A DNA stretch of 52,040 nt from Dokdonella immobilis (GTDB lineage: Bacteria > Pseudomonadota > Gammaproteobacteria > Xanthomonadales > Rhodanobacteraceae): positions 1-52,040 of the forward strand of contig NZ_FOVF01000032.1 of assembly GCF_900115085.1 (NCBI RefSeq), given 5' to 3'. Below the pieces are notes generated by a model. It saw only the letters and a program-made list of their open reading frames with translations. It was not told the DNA's origin and ran no database searches. The position numbers and the translations under genes were made by a program. This document shows positions 37,969-46,294 of this stretch, in pieces; positions within the stretch are counted from its first letter, which is position 1; every line of letters starts with the position of its first letter.

Positions 37969-38733
37969 ATGTCCGGGTGGTGCGCAATGGATGTCCGGCA
38001 AGGCCCTGGTGCGCACCCTGGAGCCATGGCATGGCGCCAGTGCGCTGGCCATGGCAGTCTTGACCCATCGATCGCGAAGTCGCAACAGCACGAGGCAGCG
38101 GACGTGGCGCCAACCCGGGATCCATCCCTGCCAGAACACGCCACGCCGGAAGGGGAGGCCTTTCCTCTCGGTCCGGAATTGCTGCCGGTCCCGATCGTCA
38201 TCGCGACGATGGGACTGCCGGGCGCGGGCAAGTCGGTCGTCGCGCGCGCCATCGAAGTGCAACTCGGCCTGCGCAGGATTTGCCGCGACCGGATTCGCGC
38301 GGCGATGTTTCCGAACTGCAATTACAGTTTCATCGAGAAGCGTGCTGCCTACCGGAGCGTGCTGCTGGCGCTCGAGATCAATTGCATGTTGCGTGCGGGC
38401 AGCGTCATCGACGGCATGACCTTCTCACGGCGCTCCGAACTCGATCGCGTCGCCGAGATTGCCGCCAGGCACCGGATCGCGACCATCCCGGTACTGGTCG
38501 AATGCCCGCCCGAAATCGCCCGCGAACGCGTTGCCCGCGATCTCGCGACCGGCCGGCACGTGGCCCTGGACCGCACTCCGGAAACGGTCAACGATGTGCT
38601 CGCCCGGCGCGAGCCGGCGCCGGCAGGGACGCTCGTCGTCGACGGCGCCCTGCCGGAGGCCGAGATGTGCCGTGCCGCCCTCGACGCCATACGCCGGTGC
38701 ATCGCGGAATCGCGGGATTCCCTTGGCGCCTGA
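37969..38733 (+). CDS. P-loop kinase (zeta-toxin/AAA_33-like)
   Basis: The protein has up to 254 residues. The kinase domain begins near residue 73 with VPIVIATMGLPGAGKS (Walker A at 82-89). CRDRIRAAMF follows, then GSVIDGMTFSRR as a Walker B-like/aspartate strand, and a lid region RERVARDLATGRH. This layout is that of AAA_33 small-molecule or RNA kinases and zeta toxins. The first 70 residues are low-complexity and may not be translated; starts at 37987 or a GTG at 38104 are alternatives, and no ribosome site decides. No antitoxin gene is adjacent, so a toxin role is unsupported. It is followed after 67 bases by the radical SAM gene. Confidence 0.7.
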   Translation: MSGWCAMDVRQGPGAHPGAMAWRQCAGHGSLDPSIAKSQQHEAADVAPTRDPSLPEHATPEGEAFPLGPELLPVPIVIATMGLPGAGKSVVARAIEVQLGLRRICRDRIRAAMFPNCNYSFIEKRAAYRSVLLALEINCMLRAGSVIDGMTFSRRSELDRVAEIAARHRIATIPVLVECPPEIARERVARDLATGRHVALDRTPETVNDVLARREPAPAGTLVVDGALPEAEMCRAALDAIRRCIAESRDSLGA

Positions 38734-38800
38734 GCCGGGGGCGTGCCCGGAATGTCGATCGCAGTCCGATCCGGCCGGCATTAGCGGCGATAATGCCGGC

Positions 38801-40330
38801 ATGCCCGAAATCCTGCTGGCCACCCTCAATGCCCGTTACGCGCATGCCTCGCTCGGCTTGCGCTATTTGCGCGCCAATCTCGGCGAGTGGCGCGAGTCTT
38901 CGGCGATCCGCGAGTTCGTGATCGGCCAGAAGACCGAGGAGATCGTCGAAAAGCTGCTTGCCGAGCGGCCGCGCATCATCGGTATCGGCGTGTATATCTG
39001 GAACGTCGAGGAATCCACGCGGCTCGTGGCCCAGCTCAAGGCCGTCTCGCCGGAGACGATCATCGTGCTCGGTGGTCCCGAGGTCAGTTTCGAAATCGAC
39101 GAACAGCGCATCTGCACCCTGGCCGACCATGTCATCACCGGCTGGGGCGACGTCAGCTTCGCTATCCTCGTTCGGCAGCTGATGGGCGGCGAACGCCCGG
39201 CGCAGAAAGTCGTCGTCGGCGTACAGGCGCCGCTTCCGGCAATCGTATCTCCCTACGCCGAATACACCGACGAGGACATCCGCCAGCGTCATCTCTACGT
39301 CGAGGCCTCGCGGGGTTGTCCGTTCAAGTGCGAATTCTGCCTGTCCGCGCTCGACAAGACCGCCTGGCCGTTTCCGCTCGAGGCATTTCTCGCCGATCTC
39401 GAAACCCTCTACGCGCGCGGGGCACGCCAGTTCAAGTTCGTCGATCGCACGTTCAATCTCAAGATCGACACCTCGATGGCCATCCTCGAGTTCTTTCTGG
39501 GAAAGCTCGAGTCGGCCCCCGACGACCCGCCGTTCGTGCATTTCGAACTGATCCCGGATCATTTGCCGGACCGGCTGCGCGAGATGATCATGCGTTTTCC
39601 GGACGGCACGCTGCAGTTCGAAATCGGCATCCAGAGTTTCGACCCGGCCGTGCAGGCACGCGTTTCGCGCCGCCAGAAGAATGAGGTGGCGGCTGAAAAC
39701 CTGGCCTGGTTGCGCCAGCAGACGCGTGCGCACCTGCATGTCGACCTGATCGCCGGCCTTCCCGGCGAAAGCGTGGAGAGTTTCGCCGCGGGCTTCGATC
39801 GGCTGGTCCGGCTCGGACCGCACGAGATCCAGTTCGGTATCCTCAAGCGGCTTCGCGGTGCACCGATCGCACGGCACACGGCGGATTTTGGATTGCGCTT
39901 CAATCCCGATCCTCCCTACAACATCCTTGCCACGGATGCGGTGGATTTCCAGACCATGCAGCGCCTCGTGCGGTTCTCGCGCTATTGGGACATCGTGGCC
40001 AATTCGGGGCGCTATACGCGGACCCTGCCACTGCTGCTCGGCGATGCGCCGTTCGCGAATTTCCTCGCCTTTTCCGACTGGCTGTACGCCAGGACCGGAC
40101 AGACCCATGCGCTGGCCCAGGAACGACTGGTGCACCTTGTCCATGCGTTCCTTGCCGTCGAACGCGGTCTGCCTGAAACGACCGTTGCATCGGCCCTCGT
40201 CGCCGACTATCGGGCCACCGGTGGACGCAGTCGACTGCGTTTCGAGGACGATGAGCGCCGGCGCGTCCCACCCCGCAAGCCGGAGCGAACGGCCACGCCC
40301 GCGAGGCAGGCACGGCATCTGGAGTCCTGA
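38801..40330 (+). CDS. B12-binding radical SAM protein (DUF4080 type)
   Basis: The 509-residue protein has an N-terminal cobalamin-binding-like Rossmann domain (1-140: ILLATLNARYAHASLGLRYL, VLGGPEVSFE). The radical SAM cluster motif is RGCPFKCEFC (C173, C177, C180), with FKFVDRTFN and FEIGIQSFDP in the barrel. The C-terminal region of about 150 residues is of the DUF4080 type. Such enzymes use a [4Fe-4S] cluster to make a 5'-deoxyadenosyl radical; the substrate is unknown. I start at 38801 because the conserved sequence begins there, although the frame is open upstream. The last 40 residues are Arg/Pro-rich and variable. Confidence 0.9.
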   Translation: MPEILLATLNARYAHASLGLRYLRANLGEWRESSAIREFVIGQKTEEIVEKLLAERPRIIGIGVYIWNVEESTRLVAQLKAVSPETIIVLGGPEVSFEIDEQRICTLADHVITGWGDVSFAILVRQLMGGERPAQKVVVGVQAPLPAIVSPYAEYTDEDIRQRHLYVEASRGCPFKCEFCLSALDKTAWPFPLEAFLADLETLYARGARQFKFVDRTFNLKIDTSMAILEFFLGKLESAPDDPPFVHFELIPDHLPDRLREMIMRFPDGTLQFEIGIQSFDPAVQARVSRRQKNEVAAENLAWLRQQTRAHLHVDLIAGLPGESVESFAAGFDRLVRLGPHEIQFGILKRLRGAPIARHTADFGLRFNPDPPYNILATDAVDFQTMQRLVRFSRYWDIVANSGRYTRTLPLLLGDAPFANFLAFSDWLYARTGQTHALAQERLVHLVHAFLAVERGLPETTVASALVADYRATGGRSRLRFEDDERRRVPPRKPERTATPARQARHLES

Positions 40331-40446
40331 CGGTCAGGAGCGATCCGGGGCCGAGGCGGCGCCGGAAGCGGGAACCATCGGCCCGCGACGGACTCTGTTC
40401 AACGAAGCCGCCAGATGGCCGGCATCTCCAGAAGAGATCGTTCGTG

Positions 40447-40785
40447 ATGAATCGGATCGTGCTGGCACTATCCATTGCCGGTTTTGGCGCGGCAGTCCTT
40501 CCTGCGTTTGCGGCGGGTGACGCCATGGCCAACGAGGTTCGCAAGCCCGCCGTCGAAATCGTGATGTATTCGACCAGGACCTGTGGATACTGCGCACAGG
40601 CCCGCGCCTGGTTCAGCGAGCATGACCTGAAGTGGGATGAGCGCGACATCGAAGCGTCCGCGCAGTCGCGCGACGAGTGGCGGAATTACGGAGGCGTCGG
40701 CACGCCGCTGATCCTGATCAACGGCAAGCCGTTCAATGGATTCGTCCCGGCCCGCCTCGAGCAGGAACTCGCCAGCTACCGCTGA
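40447..40785 (+). CDS. Periplasmic glutaredoxin-like protein
   Basis: The 112-residue protein has an N-terminal export signal (MNRIVLALSIAGFGAAVLPA, then FAAG). The glutaredoxin domain has the redox motif TCGYCAQA (C46, C49) and the cis-proline loop GVGTPLILINGKPFNGF. It would exchange disulphides in an exported compartment, which is unusual for a glutaredoxin because glutathione is mainly cytosolic. A GTG one codon earlier (40444) is an equal start choice; GAAGAG lies upstream of both. It is convergent with the SH3 gene. Confidence 0.87.
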   Translation: MNRIVLALSIAGFGAAVLPAFAAGDAMANEVRKPAVEIVMYSTRTCGYCAQARAWFSEHDLKWDERDIEASAQSRDEWRNYGGVGTPLILINGKPFNGFVPARLEQELASYR

Positions 40786-40788
40786 GTC

Positions 40789-40824
40789 GAGGAAGCTCTC
40801 CACAACGTCGAGGAGAACTTCCTC
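40789..40824. terminator. Possible bidirectional terminator hairpin
   Basis: GAGGAAG and CTTCCTC (7 bp) enclose a second short stem TCTCC / GGAGA. It lies right after the glutaredoxin stop in the convergent spacer. There is no T-run. Confidence 0.35.
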
Positions 40825-40915
40825 CTGGTAGGGTGACCAATTCAGACAGCGAGGCGACAGCGCGGGCTCGTATCCCTCGCGCCGGCCGCCTCGCCGTGAT
40901 GGATCTCACATCTAA

Positions 40916-41800
40916 TCAGCGTTCGCGATTGCGATCCCGGCTGCCCTTGCTGTGCGACGATTTTCGCGCATCACCGTGCTGGCGCTTGCCGACCGAAGCA
41001 CGTTGCCTTTTGCCGTGCTTGCGATCGGTGCTTGCATGCGCTGCACGCGAGCCTGAGCGTCCATGCATGCCTCCGTCGCGACGTGCGTTCGTCGTTCGCG
41101 TCATCCGCGTGTCGTGCCTGACCTGCCGATTGCCGCGATGGGCGACGCGGACGCTGGAGCGCTGGACGCTGCGGGTGGACTGGCGGTGATTGCCGTTGCG
41201 TGCCTGATGCTGGCCGCGTCCGCGATCATAGTCTCGCCGATCGTGCGCGGAGCTGCGATGAGCTCTGCGCCGCGAATCGTGGTGCCCGTCGCGACGACCA
41301 TCATGGCGGCCGTCATGCCGAACGTCGTGGCGGTTCCCACTGCGACGATCCCAGCGATTGCCATGGTGCCGCGAATGCCGCGCGTAGTGGACGCCATGGT
41401 TGTACCAGCGGTCCCGATAGTGGTGATTCCGGTAGAAGGACCGATGGCTGTAGTGCCGACCCCAGTAGTCGCCGATGACGAAGCTGATGATCGGGATGCC
41501 GAGGCGCGCGCCGTAGTCAGGCAGGAACACGCGGTGGTTGCGGTAGACGTATTCGAGATAGTCGCCAGCGACCCAGCCGCGCTCGCCATAGGCAACCACG
41601 TCGCACCAGAGCCAGCCGTCGATGCAGCCCTGCACCGACACGGCCGTCCCTGCGGGCAGGGTCCGGATCAGCGGATAGTCGACGTCGGGCGCCGCGCGCA
41701 TGTTGAGGTTGACCGTGGTGTACGCATCCTGCGCCCGGGCGGCCACGGATGCGGTGGCGAACAGTGCGGCTGCTGCCGCAAGCCATGCTAATCGTTTCAT
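40916..41800 (-). CDS. Secreted SH3-domain protein with His/Arg-rich C-terminal half
   Basis: The 294-residue protein has a signal peptide (MKRLAWLAAAAALFATASVA) and one bacterial SH3 domain (about 27-84: VNLNMRAAPDVDYPLIRTLP, GWVAGDYLEYVY). From about residue 105 the sequence is dominated by His, Arg, Asp, Asn, Gly and Ser (HYSHRSFYRNHHYRDRWY and so on to the end). The SH3 part probably binds peptidoglycan. The tail is intrinsically disordered and strongly basic, and could bind metal ions or polyanions. GGAG nine bases upstream supports the ATG at 41800. The composition gives long false open frames on the other strand. Confidence 0.8.
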   Translation of the reverse strand: MKRLAWLAAAAALFATASVAARAQDAYTTVNLNMRAAPDVDYPLIRTLPAGTAVSVQGCIDGWLWCDVVAYGERGWVAGDYLEYVYRNHRVFLPDYGARLGIPIISFVIGDYWGRHYSHRSFYRNHHYRDRWYNHGVHYARHSRHHGNRWDRRSGNRHDVRHDGRHDGRRDGHHDSRRRAHRSSAHDRRDYDRGRGQHQARNGNHRQSTRSVQRSSVRVAHRGNRQVRHDTRMTRTTNARRDGGMHGRSGSRAAHASTDRKHGKRQRASVGKRQHGDARKSSHSKGSRDRNRER

Positions 41801-42089
41801 GGTTGGGGTCTCCAGTTCGGTTGAAGAAAGCGCCTGGACCGCCACTGACGGAATACACGCAGGTTGTGCAATCCGTTCTAGACCCGCCAACGTGAACCTC
41901 TCCTGATATCGGCATGACGTAACGTGACCGACAGGTGCGCCATGGCCGCCGATACCCACGGTTCGCTGCCTTGGCAAACGGGCGTCTGAAACTTCACATC
42001 CGTTCTTCGTGAGCCAGTCGAAGGATGAGCGGACAAGCCCGAGAACGCCCAATCGAGCAGGCCGTCGATCGCGCCCCTCCCAAGCCTCC
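41801..42089. other. Non-coding leader between SH3 gene and the structured element
   Basis: No gene is credible here. It must hold the SH3 gene's promoter on the minus strand; I see no clear hexamers. CCCCTCC at 42073-42079 can pair with GGAGGGG at the start of the structured element. Confidence 0.5.
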
Positions 42090-42381
42090 TAAAGGAGGGG
42101 CTGATCAAGTAGCAAAGTCGTCATGGCGTTCAGAAGGTCTTCCACATGTGCCGCGTGGCGAAGTGAAGGCTGGTTGCCTTGGCGAGGCGCGCGGTGCCTG
42201 GGGGGAGCCTTCTGGACGCCACCTTTTCAGCATCCAATCAATCAGTCAGGCGACGCCTGCCTGCGCGCAGATCCTTGTTGCGTCGACTTGAAAGACGGCC
42301 AGTCTGTCTGCGTCGACGCGTCGCGATCTGCACACAGGCAGGCGTCGTGACGACTTTGCTACTTGATCAGACCCTCCTTAA
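42090..42381. mobile_element. MITE-like structured element: 31-bp inverted repeats with two inner hairpin arms
   Basis: The outer arms are 42093-42123 and 42348-42378. The left one starts AGGAGGGGCTGATCAAGTAG, and 30 of 31 positions are complementary. Directly inside, arm A pairs 42124-42137 with 42208-42221 (TGGCGTTCAGAAGG against TGGCGTCCAGAAGG, 13/14). Arm B pairs 42251-42273 with 42325-42347 (CGACGCCTGCCTG core, 21/23), with a further 8-bp stem GCGTCGAC / GTCGACGC inside. A 29-base linker joins the arms. TAA flanks both ends (42090-42092 and 42379-42381), a possible 3-bp target duplication. No protein is encoded. Non-autonomous transposon is the simplest reading; a structured RNA is the alternative. 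Confidence 0.7.
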
Positions 42382-42471
42382 CGCATCCTGACGCGAGTAA
42401 ACGCCATTGGGCCGCCGTTCCGAATGGGTCGGCTACGGTCCTCGTGTTCGCTGTCACGATGGAGGGGGATG

Positions 42472-43401
42472 ATGAGCACGATACGACAGACCACGATTTT
42501 CCTTGCCCTCGGCGTGCTCTGCGCCGGAAGCGCGGTAGCCGCCAACACCGTCACCGCACCGCAGGGCGGCGTCGCGCGTTGGGCCGGTCTCGCCGCCAGC
42601 GAGTGCGGCATCTATGGCAAGCGCTACCCGGCGGTCGACGCGGTCTGCTACTACCCGGTCGATATCCGCACCAAGGTCGGCACGCACGAAATCGCGCTCT
42701 GGGACCAGGACGGCAAGCGCCACCTCGGCACCTTGCGCGTCGAGACGGCCGACTTTCCGGCCGTCGACATGCCGCTGCCCGAGTCGCTGGACCGCTACGT
42801 GCATCCCTCCGCGGAGGATACCCAGCGCGCCGTCGCCGAACGCGCCGACATCACGCCGATCCTCGGTGGTCGACTCGATGAATCCGCACACTTCTCGCTA
42901 CCGCTCGGCGCCCCGGCCGCAACGCTTCCGAAAAGCGCGGACGATTTCGGCAGCGTGCGCACGTTTACCGAGGACCGCACGAGCCTGCATACCGGGCGCG
43001 ATTACCCGGTCGGCGCCGGCAATGCCGTCAAGGCGGTCGCCGACGGTAAGGTTGTGCTCGCTGCCGATCACTTTTTCACCGGCAACGCGGTCTATGTCGA
43101 TCACGGTGCCGGACTGGTCAGCATGAACTTCCATCTCTCCGAGCTCGACGTGAAGTCTGGCGATCAGGTCAAGCGCGGCCAGACCCTCGGCAAGGTCGGC
43201 GGTACCGGCCGGGCGACCGGTCCGCATCTTCATATCGGCCTGCGCTGGCTCGGCAAGCGTGTCGATCCGGCCCTGCTGTTCGCCAATCCGACATCGCTGC
43301 CCTCGGTCAGCGACACCCACGCCGAGGCCGAACAGAAGATCGACCGGGCCGAGCAGCGCGACCCGGACGAAGGCGAAATTCCAGTCGACGACGAAGGCTG
43401 A
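42472..43401 (+). CDS. M23 (LytM) metallopeptidase, secreted
   Basis: The 309-residue protein has a signal peptide (MSTIRQTTIFLALGVLCAGS, ending AVAA). A middle region with two Cys (SECGIYGK, VCYYPV) follows, then a C-terminal M23 domain. Its zinc ligands are H173 and D177 in LHTGRDYPVG, and the GPHLHIG motif (H252, H254). Family members cut peptidoglycan cross-links or activate amidases; with all ligands present it is probably active. GGAGG with six bases of spacing selects the second of two consecutive ATGs (42472). The last 30 residues are acidic. It lies 90 bases downstream of the structured inverted-repeat element. Confidence 0.92.
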   Translation: MSTIRQTTIFLALGVLCAGSAVAANTVTAPQGGVARWAGLAASECGIYGKRYPAVDAVCYYPVDIRTKVGTHEIALWDQDGKRHLGTLRVETADFPAVDMPLPESLDRYVHPSAEDTQRAVAERADITPILGGRLDESAHFSLPLGAPAATLPKSADDFGSVRTFTEDRTSLHTGRDYPVGAGNAVKAVADGKVVLAADHFFTGNAVYVDHGAGLVSMNFHLSELDVKSGDQVKRGQTLGKVGGTGRATGPHLHIGLRWLGKRVDPALLFANPTSLPSVSDTHAEAEQKIDRAEQRDPDEGEIPVDDEG

Positions 43402-43467
43402 GCCCGGGGCTTGGAGGTCCTCCTGGCGCGTCCGTCAGGCGCGCGGCGGTGCCGCCACGGCGCGCGG

Positions 43468-45771
43468 TCAGGCCTTGGCGCTGCTTTTCAGGGCTGCCAG
43501 CACATCCGCCGGACGGATCGGAATATGCCGCAGGCGCGCACCGACCGCCGCGAAAATCGCATTGCCGATGGCCGGACCGACCACGGTCGTCGCCGGCTCG
43601 CCGAGTCCCACCGCAGTCTCGGTGCTCGGCAGGAATTCGATGTCGATCTCGGGCACGTCGGCCATGCGCATCGGCGTGTAGGTGTCGAGATTGCTGTCCT
43701 TGACCTGGCCATTGAGGAAGGTGGTGCCTTCGTGCAGGGCCATGCTCGCCCCCCACAGCGCGCCACCCTCGATCTGGGCGAGCGCGCCATCCGGATGCAC
43801 GATGGTGCCGGCGTCGACGACGAGCGTGAGCTTCTGCAAGCGGACCATGCCGGTCGAGCGATCGACATGGACCTGGGCCACGCAGGCGATCCAGGTCGGC
43901 ATGCCGCGTTCCTGGCCGAAGGTCGTGGCGAACCCGACCCCGGTATCGGCCGCCAGCGCGAGCTTGCCCCAGCTGGTCTTTTCCGCCAGGCGTCTGACCA
44001 CGGCGGCCTGGCGACTCGCGCCGCCGACGGCGTTGGGCGCGCTGCCGGCGTTGCGGCCGGTCGCGTCGAGCAGGCGCAGGCGGAACGCGACCGGATCGAC
44101 GCCAAGCTTGTGTGCGGCCTCGTCGAAGAAACATTCCGAGGCCCAGTTGGTCCAACCCGGACCAACCGAGCGCAGCCAGCCGGGGCGGAACGCGCGATTG
44201 GCCATGTCGTTGGAAATCGCCCGTACGCGTTGCGCACCGACCGTGTACCAGCTGTCCGCGCCGGAGATCGAGAATGGATCGTAGGGCTGGTCGTTGAGAC
44301 CCTTCGGCATGAACGACGGCACCATGACCTGGGTCGGCCAGCCGGCGGCGGCATCATGCTGCATGGCGGTGACCTTGCCCTCCTTGTCGAAGGCCATGCG
44401 CACGCGCTGGATCGAGGGCGAGCGGATTGAATCGAAATGCACGTCGTCGGCGCGCGTGCAGACCATCTTGACCGGCTTGCCGAGGGCCTTGGCGGCCAGC
44501 GCCGCCGGCACCGCGTAGTCGCCATTGAGGCGGCGACCGAAGCCACCGCCGAGTCGATAGGTGCGCATGACGATCTTGCTCTCGTCGACGCCGAGGGCCT
44601 TGGCCAGCACCGGCAGGATCAGGGTCTGCCACTGGTTGCCGGTGTGGATTTCCCAGATGCCGTCCTTCTCGAAGGCCAGTGCGTTGATCGGCTCGAGTGC
44701 GAAATGCAGCACGCTGGCGGTGGTGTAGGTCTGTTCGAGGGTCGAGTCCGCGCTCGCAAAGGCGGCATCGACGCCCTCGTCGTTGAAGACCATGGCGCCG
44801 GTGCTCGCATCGGCAATGAGCTCGGCGCCGTGGTCGAGGATGTCCTTCTCGGAAATGCCGACGGTGTCGTCGTTGGTCCATTCGACCTTGACCCGTTCGA
44901 CCGCGCGATTGGCCGCATCGAACGAGTCGGCGAAGACCATGACCCAGCCCGGCACCGTGCCCGACGGATCGTCGAGCACGAGATGGCCCAAGTAGCCCAT
45001 GACCTGCTTGGCCGCCGAATCATCGACCGACACCACGTTCGAGCCGTTGCGTGTCGGTGGAATCACGGGCCGTGCGTGGACCATGCCTTCGACGCTGGCA
45101 TCGATGCCATACAGCGCCTTGCCATCGGTCTTGTCGGGGATATCGATGGCCTGCGTGTCGTGGCCGACCAGGCGGCGCTGGTCCGGCGGCTTGACCGGCA
45201 TGGCCTTGAGTTCGTCCGCGGAGTAGCTGCGGCTGAGCTTGCCGCGCCTGACGATGTCGGCGTAGGAGATCGATTTCGCGCCGGCACTCACCACGCTGGC
45301 GCGCGCCGTGCAGGCCGAGGCAGCGACACCGAGCAGGCGCGCCCCTTCCGCGATCAGGGCCGTGCGCGCGGCGGCGCCGGCCTGGCTCAGCGGGGTGAAA
45401 CTCTGCCAGACCGACCAGCTGCCGCCGGTCACCATGGTGCCCCATTTCGGATCGGAGTCGACGTGCTCGATGCGCACGTGGTCCCAGTCGGCCTCGAGCT
45501 CGTCGGCGAGGATGCGCGCCAGCGCGGTGCCGACGTGCTGGCCCATCTCGGCGCGGATGATGTTGACCGTGATCGTTTCGTCGGGGGCGATGCGACACCA
45601 GAGGTTCGGCTCGTAGGCACCTTCTGCGATCGTCTTGTCAGGATCGGTCGCGGCGAGTCCGTTGCGGGCGAAGGCCAGCATGAGCCCGGCGCCCGCGGCG
45701 CCGATCAGGAAGCCGCGGCGCGACATCGCGAACGTGGACGCATCGTCGGCATGTTGCCGCAGCTTACTCAT
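43468..45771 (-). CDS. Molybdenum hydroxylase large subunit (xanthine dehydrogenase family, IorB-like)
   Basis: The 767-residue protein has a Tat signal ([13 protein letters not shown]), indicating folded export with its cofactor. The molybdopterin-cytosine-dinucleotide domains follow, with [22 protein letters not shown] and the catalytic glutamate in [13 protein letters not shown] (E725). Such enzymes hydroxylate N-heterocycles or oxidise aldehydes with water as oxygen donor. Isoquinoline 1-oxidoreductase beta is the nearest architecture I recall; the substrate cannot be told from sequence. Its start overlaps the [2Fe-2S] gene by eight bases, and a cytochrome c gene precedes both, giving a complete periplasmic electron path. 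Confidence 0.93.
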   Translation of the reverse strand: MSKLRQHADDASTFAMSRRGFLIGAAGAGLMLAFARNGLAATDPDKTIAEGAYEPNLWCRIAPDETITVNIIRAEMGQHVGTALARILADELEADWDHVRIEHVDSDPKWGTMVTGGSWSVWQSFTPLSQAGAAARTALIAEGARLLGVAASACTARASVVSAGAKSISYADIVRRGKLSRSYSADELKAMPVKPPDQRRLVGHDTQAIDIPDKTDGKALYGIDASVEGMVHARPVIPPTRNGSNVVSVDDSAAKQVMGYLGHLVLDDPSGTVPGWVMVFADSFDAANRAVERVKVEWTNDDTVGISEKDILDHGAELIADASTGAMVFNDEGVDAAFASADSTLEQTYTTASVLHFALEPINALAFEKDGIWEIHTGNQWQTLILPVLAKALGVDESKIVMRTYRLGGGFGRRLNGDYAVPAALAAKALGKPVKMVCTRADDVHFDSIRSPSIQRVRMAFDKEGKVTAMQHDAAAGWPTQVMVPSFMPKGLNDQPYDPFSISGADSWYTVGAQRVRAISNDMANRAFRPGWLRSVGPGWTNWASECFFDEAAHKLGVDPVAFRLRLLDATGRNAGSAPNAVGGASRQAAVVRRLAEKTSWGKLALAADTGVGFATTFGQERGMPTWIACVAQVHVDRSTGMVRLQKLTLVVDAGTIVHPDGALAQIEGGALWGASMALHEGTTFLNGQVKDSNLDTYTPMRMADVPEIDIEFLPSTETAVGLGEPATTVVGPAIGNAIFAAVGARLRHIPIRPADVLAALKSSAKA

Positions 45772-46237
45772 GGCCCGCCTCCTCGCCCATGCGCGTGGCC
45801 GCCAGCTTGATCGCGGCGCGGATGCGCCGGTAGGCCATGCAGCGGCACAGGTTGCCGTTCATGACCGAGTCGATGTCCTTGTCGGTGGGTTGCGGAAAAT
45901 CCTGGAGCAAGGTCGCGGCCTGCATGATCTGGCCGGACTGGCAGTAGCCGCACTGCGGCGCCTGGGTCTCGATCCAGGCCTGTTGCAGCGGGTGCTGGCC
46001 ATTCGGGTCGAGGCCCTCGATCGTCGTGATCGCGGCGCCGTCGGCGGCTGCGGCCGGGAGGATGCAGGAACGCACGGCGCGGCCGTTCAGATGCACCGTG
46101 CAGGCGCCGCACATGCCGATGCCGCAGCCGAACTTGGTGCCGGTCAGTCCGAGCTGGTCGCGGATGACCCAGAGCAGCGGCGTTTCCGGATCGACGTCGA
46201 ACGAGACGTCGCGTCCATTGAGTTTCAATGTCGTCAT
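45764..46237 (-). CDS. [2Fe-2S] subunit of molybdenum hydroxylase (IorA/NicA-like)
   Basis: The 157-residue protein has a plant-type [2Fe-2S] domain (C38, C43, C46, C58: CGIGMCGAC) and a second, helical [2Fe-2S] domain (C96, C99, C131, C133: CGYCQSGQ and LCRC). All eight cysteines of the family are present. It relays electrons from the molybdenum site of the large subunit, encoded by the overlapping downstream gene, to the cytochrome. It has no signal peptide of its own, so it is probably exported together with the Tat-signal large subunit. Confidence 0.95.
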   Translation of the reverse strand: MTTLKLNGRDVSFDVDPETPLLWVIRDQLGLTGTKFGCGIGMCGACTVHLNGRAVRSCILPAAAADGAAITTIEGLDPNGQHPLQQAWIETQAPQCGYCQSGQIMQAATLLQDFPQPTDKDIDSVMNGNLCRCMAYRRIRAAIKLAATRMGEEAGHE

Positions 46238-46294
46238 GGTGGGCTGACTCCCGTGCTGCGAACGATCAGGGCGAAGGGGAATAGGCGGCGCTGG

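Noticed and set aside
37969-38733. Toxin-antitoxin module based on the zeta-like kinase
   Set aside because: No antitoxin-sized gene is adjacent and the domain is also common in housekeeping kinases.
41063-41791. Plus-strand open frame opposite the SH3/His-Arg-rich gene (about 240 codons, Val/Ala-rich)
   Set aside because: Antisense of His/Arg codons gives Val/Ala runs. The minus-strand frame has a ribosome site, signal peptide and SH3 domain.
42123-42391. Small open frames within the inverted-repeat element
   Set aside because: They are short, cross the palindromic arms, overlap one another in several frames and have no ribosome site; the pairing explains the sequence better.
44437-45810. 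Plus-strand open frame opposite the molybdenum subunit
   Set aside because: Shadow of a well-supported gene with Tat signal and catalytic residues.
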